The translations under genes were made by a program, and so were the position numbers. The notes below the pieces were generated by a model that searched no databases, was not told the DNA's origin, and saw only the letters and a program-made list of their open reading frames with translations. Shown here one piece after another: positions 44,389-55,844 of a stretch of DNA of 64,000 nt (within the stretch, counting starts at the first letter, position 1; each line of letters starts with the position of its first letter). Source of the DNA: Proteus terrae subsp. cibarius (GTDB lineage Bacteria > Pseudomonadota > Gammaproteobacteria > Enterobacterales > Enterobacteriaceae); the NCBI RefSeq assembly GCF_011045835.1, contig NZ_CP047349.1:1674001-1738000 (forward strand), written 5' to 3'.

Positions 44389-45153
44389 TTATTCAGCAGG
44401 GCCAGCTTTACGGCCAGGTTGTGCATCTAAAGATTGTCCTTTCACATCAATACTGTCATCACTCATCAAATAGAGATATAACGGCATCAAATCTTTAGGT
44501 GTTTTTAGCTTTTGTGAATTTTCATCAGGGAATGCACTCGCTCTCATTGCTGTACGAGTACCACCAGGATTGATGCAGTTAATACGCAAAGTACTTTCGT
44601 TATATTCTTCATTAAGTACCTGCATAAAGCCTTCTGTTGCGAATTTTGATACAGAGTAAGCCCCCCAACCATAGCGACCTTGGCGACCCACACTGGATGT
44701 CGTGAGGATAAGACTCGCATGAGGCGCTTTGAGCATCAATGGCAATAGGGCTTTTGTGAGCATAAATGTCGCATTAACGTTAACTTGCATAACGTCATGC
44801 CAAAGGTTGCTTGGTTGATTAATGATAGGCTCAACAACACCTAATAAACCAGCATTTTGTAATACACCATCAATATGAGGGAAGCGTTTAACGAGAGTAT
44901 CTGCAAATTGCTGAAAATCGTTCTCTGTCGCTGTAAGTAGGTCAAGTGGATATAACATAGGTTGTTGGCCACCTGATGTGATTATCTCTTCTTGAACATC
45001 CTCAAGTTTTGATAGAGTACGGCCTAATAAGATAAGTGTTGCGCCGTATTGCGCATAAGTTAGAGCAGCTTCTTTTCCTATGCCATCACCAGCACCTGTT
45101 ACTAGAATAATTTTATCTTTTAGCACGCTATGATCGGGTTGATATTGCAACAT
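44389..45153 (-). CDS. yciK: YciK, short-chain dehydrogenase/reductase
   Basis: SDR oxidoreductase, 254 aa (E. coli 252), substrate not known. NAD(P) motif TGAGDGIGKEAA near residue 18, catalytic serine TTSSVGRQG and Tyr-Lys YSVSK at about 163-167, and NAGLLG. Upstream of btuR with a 25-bp gap; probably one transcript. Divergent from sohB. Confidence 0.94.
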   Translation of the reverse strand: MLQYQPDHSVLKDKIILVTGAGDGIGKEAALTYAQYGATLILLGRTLSKLEDVQEEIITSGGQQPMLYPLDLLTATENDFQQFADTLVKRFPHIDGVLQNAGLLGVVEPIINQPSNLWHDVMQVNVNATFMLTKALLPLMLKAPHASLILTTSSVGRQGRYGWGAYSVSKFATEGFMQVLNEEYNESTLRINCINPGGTRTAMRASAFPDENSQKLKTPKDLMPLYLYLMSDDSIDVKGQSLDAQPGRKAGPAE

Positions 45154-45363
45154 ATTGATATCCTGTCTAGTAAAAAGTAAATAAAGTGTAACGTCTTATT
45201 TGTCTAGCGACCAGTTTAGTCTGACTTTTTGTTTACAATTTATGGCTGTTTTCTTTATGGTATTAAACATAATCATGCCTTTGTTGCTGGCGCTAAAGCA
45301 GAATTTCGTTAAACTAGGCGTATTGATTTGAGTCAGTGTTATTAACCTTAAAAAGAGGTCTTT

Positions 45364-46410
45364 GTGGAATATATTTTGCAATATGGACTGTTTTTAGCAG
45401 AAATTGTCACTGTTGTTGTGGCGATTATCGCTATCGTGTTGTTTTTCGTCGTGATTGGAAATAAAAAGCAAAATCGTAAAGGGACATTAAGAGTCACAGA
45501 TCTTGCTGAAGCCTATGAAGAAAAACAGCGCGTTATGCAACAAGCGAAAATGGACGATGCTGAATTAAAAGTCTGGTATAAAGCATTTAAGAAGCAACAG
45601 AAAAAAGAGAATAAACAGAGTAAAAACAATGCGAAAGAAGGTAAAAAAGGCGTTGTAAAACCTTGTTTATATGTGCTTGATTTTAACGGTAGCATGGATG
45701 CCCACGAAGTGGGTGCATTACGTGAAGAAATCAGTGCTATTCTTTCTGTTGCACAATCGGGTGATGAGGTATTACTGCGTTTAGAAAGTCCGGGTGGTAT
45801 GGTTCATGGTTATGGGTTAGCAGCAGCTCAGTTAACGCGTTTAAAAGAAAAAGGCATTAAACTGACTGCGGTTGTCGATAAAGTGGCTGCCAGCGGAGGA
45901 TATATGATGGCATGTGTAGCAGATAAAATTGTTGCTGCACCATTTGCGATTATTGGCTCGATTGGTGTTGTGGCTCAAATCCCTAATATTCACCGTTTAC
46001 TCAAGAAAAATGATATTGATGTTGAGTTACATACTGCTGGCGAATATAAACGCACATTAACTCTATTAGGCGAAAATACCGAAGAAGGACGTGAGAAATT
46101 TAAGCAAGATTTAAATGAAACACATCTGTTATTTAAATCATTTGTGCATAAATATCGCCCTCAACTTGATATCGATAGTGTTGCAACCGGTGAGTATTGG
46201 TACGGCTCAGAAGCACTAAACAGAGGCTTAATTGATGAAGTTGGTGTGAGTGATGATTGGTTGATCGGCCATATTAATGATTTTGAAGTTCTCTCTGTCC
46301 AATATGTTACCAAGAAGAAAATGGTCGAACGTGTTACAGGCGGTGCAGTGGAAAGCATTGATAAACTGATGATGCGTTGGGTACAAAGAAGTAAAAAACC
46401 GCTACTATAA
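45364..46410 (+). CDS. sohB: SohB, inner-membrane signal-peptide-peptidase-like protease
   Basis: S49-family protease (SppA-like) anchored in the inner membrane, 348 aa (E. coli 349). GTG start with AAGAGG six bases upstream; one N-terminal membrane helix (about 3-31), then the lysine-rich linker, then the protease domain with nucleophile serine in ASGGYMMACVADKI and lysine in TAGEYKRTLTLLGENTEEG. As in E. coli it lies between yciK and topA. Confidence 0.94.
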   Translation: MEYILQYGLFLAEIVTVVVAIIAIVLFFVVIGNKKQNRKGTLRVTDLAEAYEEKQRVMQQAKMDDAELKVWYKAFKKQQKKENKQSKNNAKEGKKGVVKPCLYVLDFNGSMDAHEVGALREEISAILSVAQSGDEVLLRLESPGGMVHGYGLAAAQLTRLKEKGIKLTAVVDKVAASGGYMMACVADKIVAAPFAIIGSIGVVAQIPNIHRLLKKNDIDVELHTAGEYKRTLTLLGENTEEGREKFKQDLNETHLLFKSFVHKYRPQLDIDSVATGEYWYGSEALNRGLIDEVGVSDDWLIGHINDFEVLSVQYVTKKKMVERVTGGAVESIDKLMMRWVQRSKKPLL

Positions 46411-46432
46411 GTCAATAAGTACACTATAAATA

Positions 46433-46470
46433 ATATCAGCGATACGGATTATTGCTGATATCATATTTTC
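46433..46470 (+). terminator. Possible terminator of sohB
   Basis: Stem ATATCAGC / GCTGATAT, 13-base loop, then CATATTTTC; weak T-run. Confidence 0.45.
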
Positions 46471-46538
46471 TTACCTATCACTATTCCCTAATCTTTCAAA
46501 TAAATATTCTATTCTAAAAGCTTTTATTTCGATAAGAC

Positions 46539-46568
46539 AAAAAAAAAGCCAGTGAAAATTTCACTGGC
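46539..46568 (-). terminator. Terminator facing the minus strand, downstream of yciN
   Basis: On the minus strand, stem GCCAGTGAAA / TTTCACTGGC with 1-2 base loop and nine T. It lies about 320 bp after yciN, so yciN would have a long 3' end or an upstream unlisted end. Confidence 0.75.
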
Positions 46569-46885
46569 AATCAAAGAAATAATTGATATTGCTTATAACA
46601 ACAACAGGGTAAATATTTCCTCTTTCTAGGAGGTTTCAATATAACCGTAAATAGAAAATAAAAATAATTGATATTACTGATTGTATTGATAGGTAAGTGT
46701 AATCGTGAGTTGAGATGTGACAGAAAATCCGCATTATGTTCAAAATGAATTTTTATTCTTTATTTTTGTTTGGTTATGCCAGTTATTGTCATCTAAATGA
46801 ATGCAATAACTGGCAAGCAAAGCCTCTTTTTTTGTTATCGATAAATTTACTTTAGTGATTAAATAAAAATAATCACGAAGATGAT

Positions 46886-47134
46886 TTATTCTAAATGGTA
46901 TTTATCAGATAACACATGAGCTAAATGCTTAAACATATTGAATGCTGCGGTGCTTTTTGCAGTAGGTAAACCTTGTTCATCTAAAAAAAATTCACCTTTA
47001 AATACGAGGACATTACCTTTCTGTTCAACCGAATCAGCACGCATACCGTGTATATAATCTTCATGTTCACATATGATTTTATTCGCTTTTTCAAGTAGCA
47101 TCTCTGTTGTAATCGGTGTAGTTTGTGTTGACAT
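46886..47134 (-). CDS. yciN: YciN, small conserved protein
   Basis: 82-aa cytosolic protein (E. coli 83), DUF2498; role unknown in detail. It matches E. coli YciN including [19 protein letters not shown] and [13 protein letters not shown] with GGAG upstream on the minus strand. Divergent from topA as in E. coli. Confidence 0.92.
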   Translation of the reverse strand: MSTQTTPITTEMLLEKANKIICEHEDYIHGMRADSVEQKGNVLVFKGEFFLDEQGLPTAKSTAAFNMFKHLAHVLSDKYHLE

Positions 47135-47441
47135 AATATGTGCTCCTTAGAAAAATAATTTGTTGCGCCTCACTTTTTATCAGGTAGAGTGTGGCATTTT
47201 TAAAAGCTTAGCTACTCTATATGTAGCAAACAATGATTTGCCTGTACCCGATCAAAGCGATGAGGTGATTAAAATACCTCAAAAAAAGTCACGAGTTTTG
47301 AGCTCGAACAAAAGCTTTGAATAAAAACAGGTTGATATATTGCAAAACTAACGCAATATAAAAAAGAGATTTTAAACATTTTTTTAGTTGAAGGTATTAA
47401 ACGATACCGTCATAACAAAGTTTAATTAGGTAAAGGTAATT
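47135..47441. other. yciN-topA control region
   Basis: About 305 bp holding the divergent promoters. E. coli topA has several promoters here that respond to supercoiling; none could be placed exactly in this sequence. Confidence 0.5.
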
Positions 47442-50039
47442 ATGGGTAAAGCTCTTGTTATCGTGGAGTCCCCGGCTAAAGCCAAAACAATCAATAAATA
47501 TCTTGGCAATGACTACGTAGTTAAATCTAGCGTGGGTCACATTCGTGATTTGCCAAAGAGTGGTTCTGGCAGCCAGAAGAGCGAAAACTCATCCGCCACG
47601 AAAGGCGTGAAAAAAGTTAAAAAGGATGAGAAATCAGCCTTAGTCAGCCGTATGGGAGTTGATCCCTATAACGGATGGAATGCGAATTATCAAATTCTAC
47701 CCGGTAAAGAAAAAGTCGTGGCTGAACTAAAAGCATTGGCTGAGAAAGCTGATCATGTCTATCTCGCAACGGACCTTGACCGCGAAGGAGAAGCTATCGC
47801 GTGGCATTTACGCGAAGTTATCGGCGGTGATGATGAACGATTTAGTCGAGTGGTTTTTAACGAAATCACTAAAAATGCCATTACACAAGCTTTCCAAACT
47901 CCGGGTGAGTTAAATATAGATCGCGTTAACGCGCAACAAGCACGTCGCTTTATGGATCGTGTTGTGGGCTATATGGTTTCACCTTTACTTTGGAAAAAAG
48001 TGGCTCGTGGATTATCTGCGGGTCGAGTGCAATCAGTTGCCGTGCGTCTTTTAGTTGAACGTGAGCGTGAAATTAAAGCCTTTGTTCCCGAAGAATATTG
48101 GCAATTACACGCGTCACTGTTAACGCCTGATGAACAGCCATTGCGTATGGAAGTCACGCATTATAATGATAAAGCCTTCAACCCTGTTTCATCTGATGAA
48201 ACACAGGTTGCGGTTAAAGCATTACAGAATGCGACCTTCACGGTAAAAGATCGTGAAGATAGACCAACATCCAGCAAGCCAAGCGCACCACTTATCACAT
48301 CAACCTTACAGCAAGCGGCAAGTACGCGCTTAAGCTTTGGTGTGAAAAAGACGATGATGCTAGCTCAGCGCCTTTATGAAGCAGGTTATATAACCTATAT
48401 GCGTACTGACTCAACTAACTTAAGTCAGGATGCAATTCAAATGGCGCGTGATTATATCAATGAGAATTTTGGCGCCAAGTATTTGCCGAAAGAGCCAAAC
48501 GTTTATTCGAGCAAAGAAAATTCTCAAGAAGCGCACGAAGCTATCCGTCCTTCAGATATCAACGTTATCGCAGAATCTTTAAAAGATATGGATAACGATG
48601 CCAAACGTTTATATCAACTGATTTGGAATCAATTTGTTGCTTGCCAAATGACACCGGCAAAATACGATTCGACCACATTAACAGTCGAATCAGGTGATTA
48701 TAAACTACGTGCTAAAGGTCGGACTTTACGTTTTGCAGGTTGGACGAAAGTCATGCCAGCGATGCGTAATAAAGATGAAGATAAAACCTTACCAGCCGTT
48801 GATGTAGGGGCAAAACTAGCTTTAGCTGAATTAGAACCTACTCAGCACTTTACTAAGCCACCAGCTCGTTTTAGCGAAGCGACGTTAGTTAAAGAATTAG
48901 AAAAACGCGGTATCGGCCGTCCATCAACATATGCATCTATCATCTCCACCATTCAAGATCGTGGTTATGTGAAAGTTGAAAACCGTCGTTTTTATGCAGA
49001 AAAAATGGGTGAAATTGTAACCGATCGCTTAGAAGAGAATTTTAGCGATTTAATGAATTATGATTTTACTGCGCAAATGGAAGATCACCTCGACCATGTT
49101 GCTAATAATGAAGAAAACTGGAAAGCGGTATTAGATGCGTTCTTCACCGATTTTAGTCAGCAATTAGAAATTGCTGAAAAAGATCCTGAAGAAGGCGGAA
49201 TGCGACCAAATCCAATGGTTATTACGTCGATTGAATGTCCAACCTGTTCTCGTCATATGGGAATTAGAACGGCGACAACAGGCGTATTCTTAGGATGTTC
49301 AGGCTATGCTTTACCGCCTAAAGAGCGTTGTAAGCAAACCATTAACCTTATCCCTGAAGATGAATTATTAAATATTCTTGAAGGGGAAGATGCAGAAACC
49401 AACGCATTACGTGCTCGTCGTCGTTGCCCGAAATGTGGTACTGCAATGGACAGTTACCTGATTGATACTCATCGTAAATTACATGTTTGTGGTAATAATC
49501 CTGCATGTGATGGTTATGAAGTTGAAGAAGGTGAGTTCCGCTTAAAAGGTTATGAAGGTCCAGTTATTGAGTGCGATAAATGTGGATCTGAAATGCACCT
49601 GAAAATGGGGCGTTTTGGTAAATACATGGGCTGTACTAATGATGATTGTAAAAATACCCGTAAGATCTTAAAAAGCGGTGAAATTGCACCACCGAAGGAA
49701 GATCCCGTTCCGCTTCCAGAGTTGCCATGTGAAAAATCAGATGCTTACTTTGTCTTACGAGACGGTGCTGCGGGCGTATTCTTGGCTGCAAACACGTTCC
49801 CTAAATCAAGAGAAACGCGTGCACCAAAAGTAGAAGAACTGGTTCGCTTTAAAGACCGTTTAGCAGAGAAAATGCGTTATTTAGCAGAAGCGCCGGTGGC
49901 TGATCCTGAAGGAAACCCAACGATTGTGCGTTTTAGCCGTAAAACAAAACAGCAATATGTTTCTTCAGAGAAAGATGGCAAAGCAACAGGCTGGTCTGCG
50001 TTTTATGTCGATGGTAAATGGGTTGAAAAAACCAAATAA
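47442..50039 (+). CDS. topA: TopA, DNA topoisomerase I (omega protein)
   Basis: Type IA topoisomerase relaxing negative supercoils; 865 aa, the E. coli length. Toprim domain (about 3-140) with [16 protein letters not shown] and the acidic [13 protein letters not shown]; catalytic tyrosine in [13 protein letters not shown] (Y319 in E. coli); C-terminal four-cysteine zinc-finger repeats ([25 protein letters not shown]) for DNA and RNA polymerase contact. Terminator at 50061. Confidence 0.98.
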   Translation: MGKALVIVESPAKAKTINKYLGNDYVVKSSVGHIRDLPKSGSGSQKSENSSATKGVKKVKKDEKSALVSRMGVDPYNGWNANYQILPGKEKVVAELKALAEKADHVYLATDLDREGEAIAWHLREVIGGDDERFSRVVFNEITKNAITQAFQTPGELNIDRVNAQQARRFMDRVVGYMVSPLLWKKVARGLSAGRVQSVAVRLLVEREREIKAFVPEEYWQLHASLLTPDEQPLRMEVTHYNDKAFNPVSSDETQVAVKALQNATFTVKDREDRPTSSKPSAPLITSTLQQAASTRLSFGVKKTMMLAQRLYEAGYITYMRTDSTNLSQDAIQMARDYINENFGAKYLPKEPNVYSSKENSQEAHEAIRPSDINVIAESLKDMDNDAKRLYQLIWNQFVACQMTPAKYDSTTLTVESGDYKLRAKGRTLRFAGWTKVMPAMRNKDEDKTLPAVDVGAKLALAELEPTQHFTKPPARFSEATLVKELEKRGIGRPSTYASIISTIQDRGYVKVENRRFYAEKMGEIVTDRLEENFSDLMNYDFTAQMEDHLDHVANNEENWKAVLDAFFTDFSQQLEIAEKDPEEGGMRPNPMVITSIECPTCSRHMGIRTATTGVFLGCSGYALPPKERCKQTINLIPEDELLNILEGEDAETNALRARRRCPKCGTAMDSYLIDTHRKLHVCGNNPACDGYEVEEGEFRLKGYEGPVIECDKCGSEMHLKMGRFGKYMGCTNDDCKNTRKILKSGEIAPPKEDPVPLPELPCEKSDAYFVLRDGAAGVFLAANTFPKSRETRAPKVEELVRFKDRLAEKMRYLAEAPVADPEGNPTIVRFSRKTKQQYVSSEKDGKATGWSAFYVDGKWVEKTK

Positions 50040-50060
50040 CATCGGCATTACGTGCTAAAT

Positions 50061-50094
50061 AAAAAAGCGACTAATGAGAGTTAGTCGCTTTTTT
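50061..50094 (+). terminator. Terminator of topA
   Basis: Stem AAAAGCGACTAA / TTAGTCGCTTTT with 6-base loop and six T. Confidence 0.88.
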
Positions 50095-50194
50095 GTATTT
50101 AGAAGGTATGCTAATTAAAGATATTGAAACAGTATTAATGGTTGATTTCTATTTGTCTGATATTTTATTTTGCTAATAATAAGACGGAGATACT

Positions 50195-50719
50195 ATGAAA
50201 CTGATGCCTTTGTTACTATCTGGCTTACTCTTCACTTCTGTGGCGAGCGCTGCAACGTTAGATGTCACGTTAAAAGAAGCCTTACCAACGGGTGCTGGCA
50301 ACGATATTGGTGTTGTCACTATCACTGAAACTGATTATGGGCTGTTATTTACGCCAAAACTCACTGGATTAACACCGGGTATTCATGGTTTTCATATTCA
50401 TGCTAATGGTTCTTGTGAACCAGATATGAAAGATGGCAAACCTGTACCCGCTTTAAAAGCGGGTGGCCATTTAGATCCTGAAAAAGTTGGTGTTCACTTG
50501 GGGCCTTATAATAAAAATGGGCATCTAGGTGATTTACCAGGATTAGTCGTGAATGACAAAGGTGTTGCAGATTATGCAGTATTAGCGCCAAAACTCACCA
50601 AACTTGAGCAAGTGAAAGATAAAGCAATCATGGTGCATGTGGGGGGAGACAACTATTCTGATGATCCCGAGGCTCTTGGCGGTGGTGGTGCAAGAATGGC
50701 ATGCGGTGTGATTAAATAA
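50195..50719 (+). CDS. sodC: SodC, periplasmic Cu/Zn superoxide dismutase
   Basis: Periplasmic superoxide dismutase, 174 aa. Signal peptide about 1-19 (cut after SVASA). Copper/zinc ligands: HGFHIHANGSC, GGHLDPEKVGVHLGPY, GHLGDLP; the active-site arginine lies in GGGGARMACGVIK, with paired cysteines near GSC and MAC. It detoxifies superoxide outside the cytosol and often aids survival in phagocytes. Its place between topA and cysB is not the E. coli location. Own terminator. Confidence 0.93.
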   Translation: MKLMPLLLSGLLFTSVASAATLDVTLKEALPTGAGNDIGVVTITETDYGLLFTPKLTGLTPGIHGFHIHANGSCEPDMKDGKPVPALKAGGHLDPEKVGVHLGPYNKNGHLGDLPGLVVNDKGVADYAVLAPKLTKLEQVKDKAIMVHVGGDNYSDDPEALGGGGARMACGVIK

Positions 50720-50741
50720 TTTAGTACCATTATTATGAAAT

Positions 50742-50771
50742 AAAAGCTGACAGTGAACGTCGGCTTTTTTT
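50742..50771 (+). terminator. Terminator of sodC
   Basis: Stem AAAGC(T)GAC / GTC(G)GCTTT, about seven-base loop, seven T. Confidence 0.75.
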
Positions 50772-50941
50772 ATGCTTGTTTATAGCTTATAACTATTCGA
50801 TATAACAAAACCTAAATAACGCTATTAATTACGTTAGACCGAAATGAAATAAGTGATATAGTGGTTATATATTACATCTTTATTATTCTTTTTAGTTATA
50901 TGAATATAAATAGAATAACGGAATAATAAGTCTTTTGTTGA

Positions 50942-51931
<990 letters not shown>

Positions 51932-51992
51932 TACTGAAAGGCGGGTGATCCCCGCCTTCAAGCGTGTTCATAAACCTAATTTCTGCTATTAC

Positions 51993-52823
51993 TCATTTCA
52001 AATAAAAATCCCCACTAAAAAAAGCATCGGATTTTGCAATACTTAACTGACGATATTTATTTAAAAAATCATAAAATTGCTGATTAATCAGTGGATCATC
52101 AAGTGCGCTAGCATCAAATACAGAAGTAATAGTCGTGTACTCTAAAGAGAGGGTAAATTTACGACCTATACAACTGGCGAGTAGCATTTTCGCTGATTGA
52201 TAAGAAAAACGTAGACTCAAAATTTTCAGCTTTGGAACAAAAATAAGATGATTATTATGATTGAGTATCTCTGTGATCCCCGCAATAGTTATCGTTTGAT
52301 AGTTGTCTAATGATTTTCGTAAGCCGACTTCTATTTTTTGTCCTTGGGTACGTAAGAAATCAATAAACTCTCCAAGTGCGGGTGATGTGGCATTGATTGC
52401 AGCACCTAGTAATAACTGAATAAATGCTTGAGCAACGGAAAAATCAAAGGTTTGCTTATGAAGCTTTTTTGTTTCGATTTTATTGTGCCCTAGAAGGGGT
52501 AAATGATTGAGGGTATCTAACCAATGTTCAGGGCGATAATAGGCTTCATTATCCTCTTTTTTTAATGCAGCAAGATGGTTTGCCATAATAGAAATGAGTC
52601 CAATTTGAATATTTTTAAGTTGTGACATTTTTTCTATTTCGGAAGGCTCAAAAGGTTTTGGTGATGCGATGATAAACTGCACTAAACCTTCTGCATCTTT
52701 TATGTTTTGAGAATGTAATGCATTCATCGATAAGGTTTGCGGAAAAGGCGGTGTAACAGGCTCCGCAAAATAGCGATCGGCATTCATAATATTTTTTAGT
52801 AAATCAGATTGTTTGTTATTCAT
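51993..52823 (-). CDS. Hypothetical protein, 276 aa
   Basis: Not recognised. No signal peptide or clear membrane segment; mixed helix, with hydrophobic stretches near residues 120-150 (AQAFIQLLLGAAINAT). AT-rich, minus strand, between cysB and acnA, where E. coli has ymiA and yciX. Probably cytosolic; the ribosome site is poor (AAGGATAATA) but the reading frame is long and unbroken. Could be lineage-specific; no hint of mobility genes nearby. Confidence 0.6.
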   Translation of the reverse strand: MNNKQSDLLKNIMNADRYFAEPVTPPFPQTLSMNALHSQNIKDAEGLVQFIIASPKPFEPSEIEKMSQLKNIQIGLISIMANHLAALKKEDNEAYYRPEHWLDTLNHLPLLGHNKIETKKLHKQTFDFSVAQAFIQLLLGAAINATSPALGEFIDFLRTQGQKIEVGLRKSLDNYQTITIAGITEILNHNNHLIFVPKLKILSLRFSYQSAKMLLASCIGRKFTLSLEYTTITSVFDASALDDPLINQQFYDFLNKYRQLSIAKSDAFFSGDFYLK

Positions 52824-53042
52824 AAATATTATCCTTACACAGTTATACCTCCGCCATTAAAGTCTAATTAAGTGAAAATCTAGAGACTAAAATTTATTAA
52901 CATCATGACAGTCATAACATTGCGTTAACAAATCGTGTGATCTTTAAGCGAAATTCAATGTTATATGATATGTTTAATAGATAACCTTACCTATTTTGAT
53001 GGTTTAAACATGCTGTCAGTATAAAAATAAGAAGGAGGAGCT

Positions 53043-55715
53043 ATGTCGTTACGTTTGAAAAAAGAGAGCCATTCCACGCTCTTAGTCGGATCTCAAGAAT
53101 ATGAGTATTACCGTCTTTCAGAAGTTGCCCGTCAATTAGGCGATATTACCCGCCTTCCTAAATCTCTGAAGGTGTTACTAGAAAACTTAGTGCGTTATCT
53201 CGACAATGAAACTGTTGTTGAAGAGGACATTAAGGCGTTGGTTGAGTGGCAAAAAACAGCGCATGCATCACGTGAAATTGCTTATCGACCTGCAAGGGTG
53301 CTTATGCAAGATTTTACCGGTGTACCTGCGGTCGTTGATTTAGCCGCTATGCGTGAAGCAGTGAAATCTTTGGGTGGGCAAGTGGATAAAGTCAATCCAT
53401 TATCACCTGTTGATTTGGTTATCGATCACTCAGTTATGGTTGATGAATATGCCAGTAAAAATGCGTTTGCTGAAAACGTGGAAATTGAAATGGAGCGTAA
53501 CTATGAACGCTACCTTTTCTTACGTTGGGGACAGCAATCCTTTGAACGCTTCCGTGTTGTGCCACCAGGTACAGGAATTTGCCATCAGGTAAACCTTGAG
53601 TACTTAGGTAAAGCTATTTGGTCTGAAGTGCAAAATGGACGTCATGTGGCTTATCCAGATACCTTAGTTGGCACGGATTCTCACACCACAATGATCAACG
53701 GTCTTGGTGTCCTAGGTTGGGGGGTAGGAGGCATTGAAGCAGAAGCTGCAATGTTAGGTCAACCTATCTCCATGTTAATTCCTGATGTTGTTGGCTTTAA
53801 ATTGACAGGAAAATTACGTGAAGGGATCACCGCAACTGATCTGGTTTTAACCGTCACCCAGATGTTACGTGCTCATGGTGTTGTTGGTAAATTTGTAGAG
53901 TTCTATGGAGACGGTTTAGCATCGTTACCTTTAGCTGATCGCGCAACAATAGCGAATATGTCACCAGAGTATGGTGCGACCTGCGGATTTTTCCCAATCG
54001 ATGATATCACCCTTGATTATTTACGTTTAACAGGACGTGAAGAACAAGAAATTGCGCTTGTTGAAGCTTATAGTAAAGAACAAGGTTTATGGCGCCATAC
54101 TGGCGATGAGCCTATCTTTACGTCAACTTTATCGCTAGATATGGGAACTGTTGAAGCAAGCCTTGCTGGGCCTAAACGTCCTCAAGATAGAGTTAATTTA
54201 CCTAATGTTCCGAAAGCATTTAAAGCGGCAGTAGATCTTGAAACTAATAAGAAACCACTGGCGAATACTCCTCAAGTAAAAATCGATGATTATCCAGCAT
54301 TTGAGTTAACTGATGGTGCTGTCGTTATTGCAGCGATCACATCATGTACCAACACATCAAACCCTAATGTTTTAATGGCTGCCGGATTACTGGCTAAAAA
54401 TGCGGTAGAAAAAGGATTACAGCGTAAACCTTGGGTTAAGTCTTCTTTGGCTCCAGGCTCTAAAGTGGTCACGGATTATCTTAATCTTGCAGGATTAACC
54501 CCTTATCTTGATGAATTAGGATTTAACCTTGTGGGATATGGTTGCACAACATGTATTGGTAACTCAGGACCTTTATTAGCACCGATTGAAAGTGCAATTA
54601 AGGATAATGATTTAACTATTGCGGCTGTATTATCTGGTAACCGTAACTTTGAAGGTCGAATTCATCCCTTAGTGAAAACCAACTGGTTAGCCTCACCGCC
54701 TTTAGTGGTTGCTTATGCTTTATCAGGAAATATGAATATCGATCTCACTAAAGAGCCATTAGGTAAAGATAAACAGGGCAATCCTGTTTATTTAAAAGAT
54801 ATTTGGCCTGATAGTAAAGCGATTGCTGATGCTGTTGAGAAAGTTAAAACAGAAATGTTCCATAAAGAGTACTCCGCTGTATTTGAAGGTGATGAAACAT
54901 GGAAATCACTGAAAACACAAGATACACCTGTCTATGATTGGCAGCCCGATTCTACCTATATTCGACATCCTCCTTTCTTTGAAGGAATGTCAAAAATACC
55001 AGCGCCAATTAAAGATATTCATCAAGCCAGTATTTTGGCTATTTTAGGTGATTCGGTGACAACTGATCATATCTCACCTGCGGGTAATATTAAGGCGGAT
55101 AGTCCAGCGGGACGTTATTTACGTGAACACGGTGTCGAGCCGAAAGATTTTAACTCTTATGGATCAAGGCGCGGTAATCATGAAGTCATGATGCGAGGCA
55201 CATTTGCCAATATTCGTATTCGTAACGAAATGGTGCCTGGAGTAGAGGGTGGTTTTACTAAGCATATCCCAACAGGTGAAACACTGGCTATTTATGACGC
55301 CTCAATGCGTTATCAGCAAGAAAATACACCATTAGCGATTATTGCTGGTAGTGAATACGGTTCAGGCTCTAGTCGAGACTGGGCTGCGAAGGGAACACGT
55401 TTATTAGGTGTACGAGTCGTTATCGCAGGCTCTTTTGAGCGTATTCACCGTTCCAACTTGATCGGTATGGGAGTTTTACCTTTAGAGTTTCCTAAAGGGG
55501 TAACACGTCAAACATTGGGCTTAAAAGGTGATGAGAAAATTGAGATCACAGGGCTTAATGCATTAACACCGAGCCAAGATGTCGCAGTTAATATTACTTT
55601 CGCAGATAATCGCACTGAAACCATTATGGCGCGTTGTCGTATTGATACTCAAACTGAATTAGCCTATTTCCAACACGGTGGCATATTGCATTATGTTATT
55701 CGTAATATGCTTTAA
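53043..55715 (+). CDS. acnA: AcnA, aconitate hydratase A
   Basis: Fe-S enzyme interconverting citrate and isocitrate; stress- and iron-related form; 890 aa (E. coli 891). Cluster ligands C435 (SCTNTSNPNV), C501 and C504 (GYGCTTCIGNSGP), the aconitase signature. Strong GGAGGAG ribosome site directly before the ATG. RyhB is known to target aconitase mRNAs in E. coli, so the RyhB in this window may act here, but no pairing was tested. Confidence 0.98.
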   Translation: MSLRLKKESHSTLLVGSQEYEYYRLSEVARQLGDITRLPKSLKVLLENLVRYLDNETVVEEDIKALVEWQKTAHASREIAYRPARVLMQDFTGVPAVVDLAAMREAVKSLGGQVDKVNPLSPVDLVIDHSVMVDEYASKNAFAENVEIEMERNYERYLFLRWGQQSFERFRVVPPGTGICHQVNLEYLGKAIWSEVQNGRHVAYPDTLVGTDSHTTMINGLGVLGWGVGGIEAEAAMLGQPISMLIPDVVGFKLTGKLREGITATDLVLTVTQMLRAHGVVGKFVEFYGDGLASLPLADRATIANMSPEYGATCGFFPIDDITLDYLRLTGREEQEIALVEAYSKEQGLWRHTGDEPIFTSTLSLDMGTVEASLAGPKRPQDRVNLPNVPKAFKAAVDLETNKKPLANTPQVKIDDYPAFELTDGAVVIAAITSCTNTSNPNVLMAAGLLAKNAVEKGLQRKPWVKSSLAPGSKVVTDYLNLAGLTPYLDELGFNLVGYGCTTCIGNSGPLLAPIESAIKDNDLTIAAVLSGNRNFEGRIHPLVKTNWLASPPLVVAYALSGNMNIDLTKEPLGKDKQGNPVYLKDIWPDSKAIADAVEKVKTEMFHKEYSAVFEGDETWKSLKTQDTPVYDWQPDSTYIRHPPFFEGMSKIPAPIKDIHQASILAILGDSVTTDHISPAGNIKADSPAGRYLREHGVEPKDFNSYGSRRGNHEVMMRGTFANIRIRNEMVPGVEGGFTKHIPTGETLAIYDASMRYQQENTPLAIIAGSEYGSGSSRDWAAKGTRLLGVRVVIAGSFERIHRSNLIGMGVLPLEFPKGVTRQTLGLKGDEKIEITGLNALTPSQDVAVNITFADNRTETIMARCRIDTQTELAYFQHGGILHYVIRNML

Positions 55716-55738
55716 TTAGGTTTAGTTGTAATAAATCA

Positions 55739-55770
55739 AACGCCTCATTATAAAAATAATGGGGCGTTAT
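55739..55770 (+). terminator. Probable terminator of acnA
   Basis: Stem AACGCCTCATTAT / ATAATGGGGCGTT with 4-base loop; the following sequence is AT-rich but not a clean T-run. Confidence 0.55.
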
Positions 55771-55844
55771 ATTCCTCGTATAGATATTGCTTTAGATGAT
55801 GCTTGGTATTTTGAAAGAAGACCTGATGCTAAATTGAGCTTCTA

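Larger units (their letters stand above)
46411..46885. other. sohB-yciN region with hairpins
   Basis: About 475 bp. It contains a weak plus-strand hairpin after sohB (46433-46461, ATATCAGC / GCTGATAT), the yciN terminator hairpin on the minus strand (46539-46568), and a strong unassigned stem at 46778-46814 (GCCAGTTATTG / CAATAACTGGC, 14-base loop). No ORF is credible. Confidence 0.55.
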
